A stretch of 64,000 nucleotides of DNA from Candidatus Saccharimonadota bacterium (GCA_026395405.1 JAPLYU010000001.1:440696-504695); one strand, 5' to 3'; shown: positions 51,683-59,754, counted from the stretch's first letter. The notes: generated by a model not told the origin, from the sequence alone. Numbers and translations are program-made.

Positions 51683-52870
51683 ATGAAAGTCGCTAGTTGG
51701 CGGAAAACTTCTGGTCCTGCCCGAACTGACGTTCAGACAGGCGGGTTTACTATCGTTGAACTTTTAGTTGTCATCGTGGTTATCGGCATTTTAGCTGCAA
51801 TTGCTATTGTTTCATACTCTGGTATATCTCAAAAAGCTATCATCGCGTCTTTGCAATCAGATTTAAGTAATGGAGCTAAAAAGCTAAAGCTTTATTACAC
51901 AGAGTATGGAGTTTATCCAGAATCACCACTAACTAACAATTGTCCAACTGGGACGATTAATCCGGCAAATCCCAACTACTGCATAAAACCAAGCCCAGGA
52001 AATACTTTTACTGCATATACTTCATTAACACCATATACATCATTTACGTTGGTTTCAACCAATACTGCTAGTGGATTATCGTATCAAATAACCGAAAATA
52101 GCGGGCCAATTGCAGTTGTTCCATTTACAGCCACCGGTGGGGCAACTTCGACTGACGGAGCCTATACTGTCAGAACATTTACAACAAACGCAACCCTTTC
52201 TACAACCGGAACGATTAATGCAAACGTATTGGTTGTAGGTGCGGGTGGAGGCGGTGGTCTTGCCGGAGGAGGTGGCGGAGAAGTACTGACAGGAAGCCAA
52301 GTCCTAACAGGTGATATGCCTATTGTAATTGGGGATGGTGGATTGGGTGTAAGGCCCGGTTGGGGTCCTGACGGTTTGGCAGGTGGCAACAGCACTTTTG
52401 GGACACGTACTGCTCGTGGTGGAGGTGGGGCGGCGGATTATGATCCTGCTACTGGTGGATCATCAGGAAATGGTTTTTCCGGTGGAGTAGAATCACTTTC
52501 ATACACATATTTTGGAGGTGGAGGTGGTGGGGCGAGTTCGATAGGAAACAATGCCAATCCAACTGGAGGAAACAGGGCGAATGGAGCTGGAGGTATCGGT
52601 GGTAATGGAGTAAATAGTGACATCATAACATCAGGGGTTTTTGTTGGCTATGGTGGTGGAGGTGGTGGTACGGGTTATGGGCCAAACTTTGCCGACACTT
52701 TATATGGGGCCTCAGCTACGCATGGTGGCGGTTACGGATCTGAATATGCTAGGCAAGACTATCCTCCCAGGGCAAATAGTGGGGGTGGGGGTGGGGGAAG
52801 CTTTTCGAATTCTATAAATGGACATACTGGTGCTAGTGGTATTGTGATAATTAGGTATCTTACACCGTAA
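51683..52870 (+). CDS. Type IV pilin-like protein with glycine-rich C-terminal domain
   Basis: GGFTIVELLVVIVVIGILAAIAIVSYSG; Gly-rich, ends SGIVIIRYLTP. Confidence 0.85.
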   Translation: MKVASWRKTSGPARTDVQTGGFTIVELLVVIVVIGILAAIAIVSYSGISQKAIIASLQSDLSNGAKKLKLYYTEYGVYPESPLTNNCPTGTINPANPNYCIKPSPGNTFTAYTSLTPYTSFTLVSTNTASGLSYQITENSGPIAVVPFTATGGATSTDGAYTVRTFTTNATLSTTGTINANVLVVGAGGGGGLAGGGGGEVLTGSQVLTGDMPIVIGDGGLGVRPGWGPDGLAGGNSTFGTRTARGGGGAADYDPATGGSSGNGFSGGVESLSYTYFGGGGGGASSIGNNANPTGGNRANGAGGIGGNGVNSDIITSGVFVGYGGGGGGTGYGPNFADTLYGASATHGGGYGSEYARQDYPPRANSGGGGGGSFSNSINGHTGASGIVIIRYLTP

Positions 52871-52908
52871 AGTTCTAAAATCATCCACCAGGGGCTGCCA
52901 AGCTTTAA
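52871..52908 (+). repeat. Boundary repeat S8
   Basis: AGTTCTAAAATCATCCACCAGGGGCTGCCAAGCTTTAA directly after the stop codon. Confidence 0.85.
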
Positions 52909-52960
52909 TTATCGAAAAGACTTCAGGATTGAAGTCCTTTACTTATGCTAAACTGGGCTT

Positions 52961-54193
52961 ATGAAAGTCGCTAGTTGGCGAAAAACTTATGGTCCTGCCC
53001 GAACTGACGTTCAGACAGGCGGGTTTACGATAGTTGAACTTTTGGTGGTTATCGTGGTTATTGGTATCCTGGCTGCCATTACCATTGTTTCCTACGCAGG
53101 GGTGTCTCAAAAAGCCGTCGCCACATCACTAACATCAGACCTTGATAATGCATCTAGACAATTAAAATTGTATCAAGTTGACCACGGCACTTTTCCAACT
53201 TCACCACTTACCGTTACGGGCAGCAAATACTGTCCGGCCGACGATAATAGATACTGCTTTAGGGCTAGTTCTGGTAACACAATTACTTATACTAACGTAT
53301 TACCCTCAACTTTTAGCCTTAAAGCAACCGATAATAGCAATACAACAGCTTATTCAATTACCAACAGTTCTATGCCGACCACAGCCGCCACCACCTGCCC
53401 AACTGGTTTCATTCCTGTTCCTGGCAGTTCTACTTATGGCACTAATGACTTTTGCGTAATGAAGTACGTTGCTAGCCATAGTGATGCCACTGCAGGAACT
53501 CAAGGCACCAGTACTACGCCGATAAGCGCACCTGGCGTTCAACAATGGGTCAACGTTTCCCAGACTGCTGCTATTGCTAATAGTCCCAACGTGGCTGGCT
53601 GTCCCACTTGTCACCTAATTACTGAAGCAGAGTGGCTTACTATTGCCCAGAATGTTCTAAGCGTACCCGGAAATTGGTCTGGAGCTGCTGTTGGTTCAGG
53701 CTATATTTCTTCGGGACATAACGACAATGCCCCAGCGAATGCTTTAGTGGCTGATCCAAGTGATGCCAATGGAAATGCCGGTGAAACTAACCAAACCTTC
53801 GCTCAGAAGCGCACCCTAACACTAACTAATGGTCAAGTGATTTGGGATATGGCGGGGAATGTTATGAAATGGACATCGGGCACAACTACAACAGTGCAAC
53901 CCGGAATAATCGGAGAACTTGGCTATGCCTATAAAGAATGGATATCTGTGACAACACAGGGTACGCTGACTCCCTATCCGTCGCCAGCATCAACTGGCAT
54001 AACGGGCGCCAGTAGTTGGACCACTAGTAATGGCGTCGGCATATTATATAGTTATGCTGGCGAAGTCTCGCCAAGTGGTTGCCTTCGTGGTGGCTACTGG
54101 AATGACGGCAGCTGGGCAGGTATTTTGGCACTTGGTTTGAGCTTTGCACCTAATACCACTAATACACTCATCGGTTTCCGTGTTTCCAGATGA
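52961..54193 (+). CDS. Type IV pilin-like protein with FGE-sulfatase/C-type-lectin-like C-terminus
   Basis: GGFTIVELLVVIVVIGILAAI; C-terminus GCLRGGYWNDGSWAGILALGLSFAPNTTNTLIGFRVSR. Confidence 0.8.
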   Translation: MKVASWRKTYGPARTDVQTGGFTIVELLVVIVVIGILAAITIVSYAGVSQKAVATSLTSDLDNASRQLKLYQVDHGTFPTSPLTVTGSKYCPADDNRYCFRASSGNTITYTNVLPSTFSLKATDNSNTTAYSITNSSMPTTAATTCPTGFIPVPGSSTYGTNDFCVMKYVASHSDATAGTQGTSTTPISAPGVQQWVNVSQTAAIANSPNVAGCPTCHLITEAEWLTIAQNVLSVPGNWSGAAVGSGYISSGHNDNAPANALVADPSDANGNAGETNQTFAQKRTLTLTNGQVIWDMAGNVMKWTSGTTTTVQPGIIGELGYAYKEWISVTTQGTLTPYPSPASTGITGASSWTTSNGVGILYSYAGEVSPSGCLRGGYWNDGSWAGILALGLSFAPNTTNTLIGFRVSR

Positions 54194-54263
54194 TATGACC
54201 TTAATTACTAATTTTTAAGTTGCGCCATAAACCATTGCCTCGAATCAATGGTTTATTTACAAA

Positions 54264-54300
54264 AGTTCTAAAATCATCCACTAGGGGTTGCCAAAATAAG
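54264..54300 (+). repeat. Boundary repeat S9
   Basis: AGTTCTAAAATCATCCACTAGGGGTTGCCAAAATAAG. Confidence 0.85.
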
Positions 54301-54340
54301 TCAATCGGCATTTTTTATCTTTGAATTTACTTAATTATTG

Positions 54341-54369
54341 TTGACAATTGAGTATCATTCTTTTATTAT
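54341..54369 (+). promoter_or_regulatory. Near-consensus promoter for radical SAM operon
   Basis: TTGACA-17-TATTAT. Confidence 0.75.
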
Positions 54370-54432
54370 ACTCAAGACAGTTCTCCTCCTTGGGAGTAGA
54401 AGAACTAAGCACCTTTAGAAGGAGTAACTAGT

Positions 54433-55488
54433 ATGGATAAGTTTGACTTCATCTGTCGACCCAAGATGTCATGGCTGACGGTCAACCGCCAGTGCAACTT
54501 CCGTTGTCCGTGGTGCTATGGTGAGGACACCCACTACGAGCCCAAGGACACGATGTCGCTGGCGATGGCCAAGGAGCTAACCAGGATCAACCTCGACGTC
54601 GGAGTCAGATACACCAACATCATCGGTGGTGAACCAACCCTCTGGCCAAGTCTGTTCGAGTTCAATGAGTACTGTAGGCAAGTCGGAATGAGCACCTGCC
54701 TGGTCACGAATGCCGCTCGATTTGGCGATGATTCGTTTTGGGACGCCTACAGGCAAAGTCCCAGCGATGAAGTCTCTGTGTCAGTGAAGACAGTCGACAG
54801 AGATGAGTTCAAGTTCATCACCAAGTCTCGTCTTTTCGACCAGACGATGAGGGGAATCGAACGCGCTATCGGTTTCCACAGTGCAGGCGCATCGACAGTC
54901 TACAACAGCCTTGTCGGTCTTGACGGGCTGAAGCGCATTGCGCTTCGCTGCAAAGAGCTTGGCGCGAGCTACTTCGTCGTTGACCTCTGTACACCTGTTG
55001 TCAGCAAGGACGGAGTTCTGCCGGGCTTCTCGATTGAGCCCACCCAGCTGGCGAAGGACATCATGGTCATCCAGCCGTATCTCGACGAGCTGTACGACGG
55101 AAAGGTCGAAATCGCCATTTACATCCCGCTGTGCCTCTTCCCGGAGGCATTCGTAGAGCTGATGATGGAGAAGCGTCAGCTGACTACCATCTGCCACGTC
55201 TACGATCGCAGCGGCCTCAACTTCGACGTCAATGGTGATGTCATGGTGTGTAACCAGCTGTTCGACTCTTACATCGCCAGAAAGGCGACGGACTACGAAG
55301 ACGGCACTGACCTGATGAAGCAAATCAACAGCAAGGCCGTTCGCAACGATTACAGGCAGTTGCTGCGCTATCCCGCAGACACATGCAGTGACTGCCGCTG
55401 GAACCTGGATTGCCGAGGCGGCTGCCTTCTCAATTGGGTTCTGTACGACTCGTCGATTTGCCACGCCGTCGCAAAGGCTAACGCCTAG
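54433..55488 (+). CDS. Radical SAM/SPASM-domain protein (putative RiPP maturase)
   Basis: CNFRCPWC (CX3CX2C); CHVYDRSGLNFDVNGDVMVC (C..GX4C); CSDCRWNLDCRGGC (CX2CX5CX3C); last Cys SICHA. Confidence 0.88.
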   Translation: MDKFDFICRPKMSWLTVNRQCNFRCPWCYGEDTHYEPKDTMSLAMAKELTRINLDVGVRYTNIIGGEPTLWPSLFEFNEYCRQVGMSTCLVTNAARFGDDSFWDAYRQSPSDEVSVSVKTVDRDEFKFITKSRLFDQTMRGIERAIGFHSAGASTVYNSLVGLDGLKRIALRCKELGASYFVVDLCTPVVSKDGVLPGFSIEPTQLAKDIMVIQPYLDELYDGKVEIAIYIPLCLFPEAFVELMMEKRQLTTICHVYDRSGLNFDVNGDVMVCNQLFDSYIARKATDYEDGTDLMKQINSKAVRNDYRQLLRYPADTCSDCRWNLDCRGGCLLNWVLYDSSICHAVAKANA

Positions 55489-55540
55489 TGACACCGTGTG
55501 GACACCGATGTATTGTTCTAAAACGGGAGGAGGTGACTCC

Positions 55541-55666
55541 ATGACCAAGCTTATCGACATGATGAAGAAGACCGGTACGACAATCGTTCCGGTACCGGCC
55601 CCTTCATCGTCTAGTTGCGGCAGCCAGGGCAGCAACCATCGCTGCAACCCGAGCAAGTGTCAGTAG
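55541..55666 (+). CDS. 41-aa Cys-containing peptide, candidate RiPP precursor
   Basis: MTKLIDMMKKTGTTIVPVPAPSSSSCGSQGSNHRCNPSKCQ; RBS GGGAGGAGG; directly follows the radical SAM gene. Confidence 0.65.
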   Translation: MTKLIDMMKKTGTTIVPVPAPSSSSCGSQGSNHRCNPSKCQ

Positions 55667-55707
55667 TGATCTGACCACGCTCGGCCTCCGCTGCAAACCC
55701 TCAACCG

Positions 55708-55745
55708 ATGCCAGCCGCACAACGCGGCTGGCATCTTTTCTTTTT
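55708..55745 (+). terminator. Rho-independent terminator of radical SAM operon
   Basis: GATGCCAGCCGC-acaac-GCGGCTGGCATC-TTTTCTTTTT. Confidence 0.93.
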
Positions 55746-55763
55746 ATCGATATACTTATTTAT

Positions 55764-56498
55764 ATGAAGCACAATTATAAAATTATTTATGACATCAATA
55801 AAGACATGTGGAATTGGCGCGGTGCGTTATCAGACTTTCGCATGGGATACGATTGGTTTAATAATATAGATAACGACCAAGATCGTAAAATCGCCAAACA
55901 AATTATAGGTTTAAAAAAGAATCAAGCCGAATTAACATTACGACCCCATCTTAAATCAAAAAAAGAAAATCCAAAAAGCAACTTAAATCAATTTATTTCT
56001 ATTGCCGAAAGCGAATTTAAGGCTAAGTTTAATAAAGCTTGTCTGATTTTAGAAAGCATTACTAAAAAACCGATGACGTCTGATAAATTTATCTTCTATG
56101 TCACGACTTTTCCTCGTATGACTTGTTTTTATGATAAACACATAATTTATCTATATAATTCTACCGAAGGCGTTTGGGGAATGCCAATCGACGGATTCTT
56201 GCACGAGGGCCTACATTTCCAATTCGAACATTATTGGCGAAACAATGCCGATTCGCCGGTTTCTAAATTAAGTGACGAGGACTATTTTAATCTAAAAGAG
56301 GCTCTGACGGTCATCCTAGACGAGAGCCTAAAGCCTACTATCACATTGCCCGATGAAAGTTACCCTGAACTAGCATATTTACGTAATCCGCTTCATGAAT
56401 TCTGGAAAAAATACCACAACTTTAATAAGTTAGTTGAATATGGTTTAAAAAACCTATCAAAAAATTCTAAATCTTCCAATAGGGACCGCCACGCCTAG
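55764..56498 (+). CDS. Hypothetical protein with HEGLH zincin-like motif
   Basis: GMPIDGFLHEGLHFQFEHYW; C-terminus encoded inside boundary repeat S10. Confidence 0.65.
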   Translation: MKHNYKIIYDINKDMWNWRGALSDFRMGYDWFNNIDNDQDRKIAKQIIGLKKNQAELTLRPHLKSKKENPKSNLNQFISIAESEFKAKFNKACLILESITKKPMTSDKFIFYVTTFPRMTCFYDKHIIYLYNSTEGVWGMPIDGFLHEGLHFQFEHYWRNNADSPVSKLSDEDYFNLKEALTVILDESLKPTITLPDESYPELAYLRNPLHEFWKKYHNFNKLVEYGLKNLSKNSKSSNRDRHA

Positions 56499-56506
56499 GC
56501 TTATCG
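56463..56506 (+). repeat. Boundary repeat S10
   Basis: AATTCTAAATCTTCCAATAGGGACCGCCACGCCTAGGCTTATCG. Confidence 0.75.
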
Positions 56507-56532
56507 GAAAAGACTTCGTTTTTAGATTTTTT

Positions 56533-57123
56533 TTAAAGTTTAAACACTGTCAAATTCTTCGGATTCTTTCTTTCCGCAGAGCTTTCGTCACGAACAATAG
56601 CCAAGATAATTTCACTAACTTCTGCCTCTATCCGAATTCCCTGTGGTAAATCTTGTAACGCCTTATCGAATCTTAGCTTCGATAAATCACGCCCGATTGT
56701 CAAATGTGGGATGAAATTATCTTCATAGGCCTTATGTTTGATATCACAAAAATCATTATTATTTTTAACAAAATCGCGCATCTTTAGCTGTAATTTCAAT
56801 AACTCGTCTATTTTTGATGCATTAACCATAATACAGCCATTATCGATTTCATCCTGTCGATCTAAGTACATACCGGCGAATTCTAATTTGATTTTTCCTA
56901 TTTTGTTATTCTTGAAATAATTACCCAATACTTTTTTGAGCTGAATAGCGTACTCGTCACCAACAAAGCGAGGTTGAGTTAGGGTTATATGCATATCGTA
57001 TGGCTCGTCTTCAAGCCTACACGTATCTTTGTTGTATTCTAGGTCATATTGATTCCTAAACTTATCTAGCCAAGCTGGTTTTTTGACTAAATGCACAGTA
57101 GTATATATTGCTGATATCTTCAT
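56533..57123 (-). CDS. 2H phosphoesterase / 2'-5' RNA ligase-like protein
   Basis: Two HxT motifs: MHITLTQP and HLTIGRD. Confidence 0.75.
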   Translation of the reverse strand: MKISAIYTTVHLVKKPAWLDKFRNQYDLEYNKDTCRLEDEPYDMHITLTQPRFVGDEYAIQLKKVLGNYFKNNKIGKIKLEFAGMYLDRQDEIDNGCIMVNASKIDELLKLQLKMRDFVKNNNDFCDIKHKAYEDNFIPHLTIGRDLSKLRFDKALQDLPQGIRIEAEVSEIILAIVRDESSAERKNPKNLTVFKL

Positions 57124-57149
57124 CTATAATACTAGTATAACATTTGAAA

Positions 57150-57192
57150 AATTCTAAAATCATCCCAGAGGGCTGTCACGCCCATGCTTATT
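57150..57192 (+). repeat. Boundary repeat S11
   Basis: AATTCTAAAATCATCCCAGAGGGCTGTCACGCCCATGCTTATT. Confidence 0.75.
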
Positions 57193-57222
57193 AAAAGTTA
57201 AGCAATTTGATATGATTACTAC

Positions 57223-57729
57223 ATGGATATAAGGTTGTTTTTACGTCCCCCAGAAATAATCGAAGTAGATAGCCCAGTAATTTTTCTAGCAGGTCCAATT
57301 CAGGGAGCTCCGGACTGGCAGTCAGAAGCAAGAAAAATTATTCATAAAATAGACGAGTCAATTGTCGTTGCTTCACCACGTGGCGATTTTAAGAAATCCA
57401 AGTCATTTGTTTATGAAAAACAAGTTGACTGGGAAACACATTATTTAAGAGAGGCTGGAAAAAATGGAGTGGTTTTGTTTTGGTTAGCTGGACAAACTAC
57501 AGACACTCCGGGACGTTCATTCGCACAAACCTCTCGATTTGAGTTGGCTGAATGGAAGGTACGACACGAACGTGATGGAGTTAAATTAACAATTGGAATT
57601 GATGAAAACTTTGGGAATGCACGATATATTAGACGTCGCTTTTCTCAGGACGCACCCGATGTTCAGATTGCCGATTCGCTGGTAGAAACATGTAAAAATG
57701 CAGTTAATTTATTGAATAAAAAGTTCTAA
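57223..57729 (+). CDS. Nucleoside 2-deoxyribosyltransferase-like protein
   Basis: VIFLAGPIQGAPDWQSEARKII...RSFAQTSRFELAEW. Confidence 0.75.
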   Translation: MDIRLFLRPPEIIEVDSPVIFLAGPIQGAPDWQSEARKIIHKIDESIVVASPRGDFKKSKSFVYEKQVDWETHYLREAGKNGVVLFWLAGQTTDTPGRSFAQTSRFELAEWKVRHERDGVKLTIGIDENFGNARYIRRRFSQDAPDVQIADSLVETCKNAVNLLNKKF

Positions 57730-57760
57730 AATCATCCACAACTATGTGCCAAAATGAATT
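57722..57760 (+). repeat. Boundary repeat S12 (diverged 3' half)
   Basis: AGTTCTAAAATCATCCACAACTATGTGCCAAAATGAATT. Confidence 0.7.
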
Positions 57761-57834
57761 GCTAAGTATTTATATTCGACTATTTATTTTGATATGATAG
57801 GTTTATGCATACTTTAGAAATAAAAAGGATCTGA

Positions 57835-58671
57835 ATGGAGCTTTCAATAAATACAGATTACGCTGGTGTTGATGTTGGGGATATCGAACATTATCTAAAA
57901 AACATCTCAGATTCGGGTTTCAAGACTATCCAATGGTTACAACATTGGGAGCATGATTTTATCTATACGAAACCGGAAATTGAGCATATTTCAAAAATTT
58001 TGCAAAAATATAAACTATTACTTTACGACATTCATGGCCCGGTCGGGTATGAGAAAAATTGGTTTTCAAACATTGAATATCAAAGGCTAGCAGGAGTTGA
58101 GTTAGTAAAAAACAGAATAGAAATGTGCAAGGCACTCGGCGGATCAGTCGTAGTTATGCACGTACCTAAATTGGATAGTCGTATCGATACCCAATGGATT
58201 CAAGTTAGAAAATCCCTTAATGAACTTCAAGAAACATCAGCTAAGAACAATGTTAGAATTGCACTTGAGAACATGGAATACGAAAGTTTTAATGGAATTA
58301 AAGAACTTTTTTCTGAATATAACTCAGACTTTATTGGCCTTTGTTACGATTCAGGGCACGGAAATATATGTGGAGACGGTCTTGACCAACTTGATTTAGT
58401 AAAGGAAAGATTAATATCTGTGCATCTTCATGATAATAATGGACTCGAAGACCAACACATGCCTATTTTTACAGGTACCGTTGATTGGGAAAAACTTGCA
58501 CAAATCATTGCTGAGTCTCCATATGGAAAATTTCTGACATTCGAAATAATGATGGAACACTCTGGCGCAAATGACGAAAAGCTTTTTCTTGAATCTGCAT
58601 ATAAGGATGGAATGAAACTCTTAAAGATGGTCCAATCCTATGCAGAAAATAAACTTCCCGCAAATGTATAG
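57835..58671 (+). CDS. Sugar phosphate isomerase/epimerase-like TIM-barrel protein
   Basis: GLCYDSGHGNICGDGLDQLDLVKERLISVHLHDNNGLEDQHMPIFTGTVDWEKL. Confidence 0.85.
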   Translation: MELSINTDYAGVDVGDIEHYLKNISDSGFKTIQWLQHWEHDFIYTKPEIEHISKILQKYKLLLYDIHGPVGYEKNWFSNIEYQRLAGVELVKNRIEMCKALGGSVVVMHVPKLDSRIDTQWIQVRKSLNELQETSAKNNVRIALENMEYESFNGIKELFSEYNSDFIGLCYDSGHGNICGDGLDQLDLVKERLISVHLHDNNGLEDQHMPIFTGTVDWEKLAQIIAESPYGKFLTFEIMMEHSGANDEKLFLESAYKDGMKLLKMVQSYAENKLPANV

Positions 58672-58673
58672 TA

Positions 58674-59201
58674 TCAGTCTATTTTTTTGACCCCCGGATA
58701 AGACGTAGAATTCTTTATTTTCCCGTATTCTCTCCAGATGAGCCAAATAATGAATACGTCGAAAACAGTTAATAGAACCATAGTAAATGAAACTTTAACA
58801 AAAATTATTTCATAAAGTTGATACACCGTAAAAATGCCAAGAGTAATCAAAGAGAATGGGTAAGCCCATAGTTTATTTCTAAGAATTCCAATTACGGCAA
58901 TCAATTTAACTGCAGCATGAACCCACAAGTATGCTACCAAAAAATAACGACCGCCGTTTGTATAATGTTGAGATGAATTTATTAGTAAATTTGCAAGGAA
59001 ATCATGTGGGTCACTACTTAATTCCTGATGAGTTGCAAAAACCACGAGGTTATTAAGTTTTTCGGGGCTCAGGAACAAGAACACGAATCCAAGTAATAAT
59101 TCTATTAAACCATCGATACCTTTAAATAGTATCCCTATAACAAATGACTTTTCAAAAAGCGATTTAGGATGTAACCAGTCGATATCTATTTTTTTATCCA
59201 C
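58674..59201 (-). CDS. DUF2127-like membrane protein
   Basis: FVIGILFKGIDGLIELLLGFVFLFLSPEKL; four TM helices. Confidence 0.65.
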   Translation of the reverse strand: MDKKIDIDWLHPKSLFEKSFVIGILFKGIDGLIELLLGFVFLFLSPEKLNNLVVFATHQELSSDPHDFLANLLINSSQHYTNGGRYFLVAYLWVHAAVKLIAVIGILRNKLWAYPFSLITLGIFTVYQLYEIIFVKVSFTMVLLTVFDVFIIWLIWREYGKIKNSTSYPGVKKID

Positions 59202-59232
59202 TATTCTATTTTATAGTAATGTGCTTAATTTT

Positions 59233-59272
59233 TGGTTGCGAACCTTATCCTCTAGGGGACTGCTAAGCTACG
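59233..59272 (+). repeat. Boundary repeat S13 (last recognised)
   Basis: GGTTGCGAACCTTATCCTCTAGGGGACTGCTAAGC. Confidence 0.6.
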
Positions 59273-59301
59273 ACCTAAGGTGTCTATGATATAATTGCCG
59301 C

Positions 59302-59754
59302 GTGGAGAATCATAATACAGACCGTATAGTCAAACGCCGTAAACAAAATATTCCCGAATCATTTATTATCATCAGAATACTATCGATCATACTTGTATTT
59401 ATTGTTCTGGAATATAATTTTATAAAAGTTTGGTCGTTAAGTATTATTTACTTATTAATATTACTGGCAGCGTATACCGTATTTATATTTTATCCCCGAA
59501 AAGTCCCGAACAAAACAATGGATATTGTGAAGTTTGGATTGGGGATTGTATCTTTGTTTGTTGGCCTAAGTTTGTTTTTTAATATTGTTATTAGCATCAT
59601 AAAACATGACTTTCCATTCAATGTCGGTGTTTTTATTACCGTTTATTCAATATTTTGGTTAGTAGTTGGATATATATTAATTATTAAATCTCGCCATATA
59701 AACATAGTTTTGAATTATGCCAAGAAACAATTTAATACAAAACACAATAATTAA
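59302..59754 (+). CDS. Hypothetical multi-pass membrane protein
   Basis: About 4 TM helices; GTG start. Confidence 0.65.
   Translation: MENHNTDRIVKRRKQNIPESFIIIRILSIILVFIVLEYNFIKVWSLSIIYLLILLAAYTVFIFYPRKVPNKTMDIVKFGLGIVSLFVGLSLFFNIVISIIKHDFPFNVGVFITVYSIFWLVVGYILIIKSRHINIVLNYAKKQFNTKHNN

Larger units (their letters stand above)
42831..59272 (+). mobile_element. Candidate cassette array / tandemly accreted integrative elements at the tRNA-Trp 3' end
   Basis: 14 related tRNA-3'-end-like boundary repeats separating small gene cassettes; no recombinase in window. Confidence 0.6.

Noticed and set aside
54781-55656. 291-aa minus-strand ORF antisense to the radical SAM gene
   Set aside because: Shadow ORF from the GC-rich codon usage of the plus-strand gene; no RBS or recognisable domains.
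42831-59272. Classical integron with attC sites and IntI
   Set aside because: No clear RYYYAAC...GTTRRRY inverted arms with a central loop at the boundary repeats, no integrase in the window, and cassettes carry their own promoters and occasionally minus-strand genes. The reverse complement of the repeat looks loosely like part of a Vibrio attC (TTATGC..GCCAGCCCCT), but this is too weak to claim.
44084-59272. CRISPR array
   Set aside because: Repeats are degenerate and separated by 0.2-3.5 kb coding cassettes, not uniform short spacers; no cas genes.
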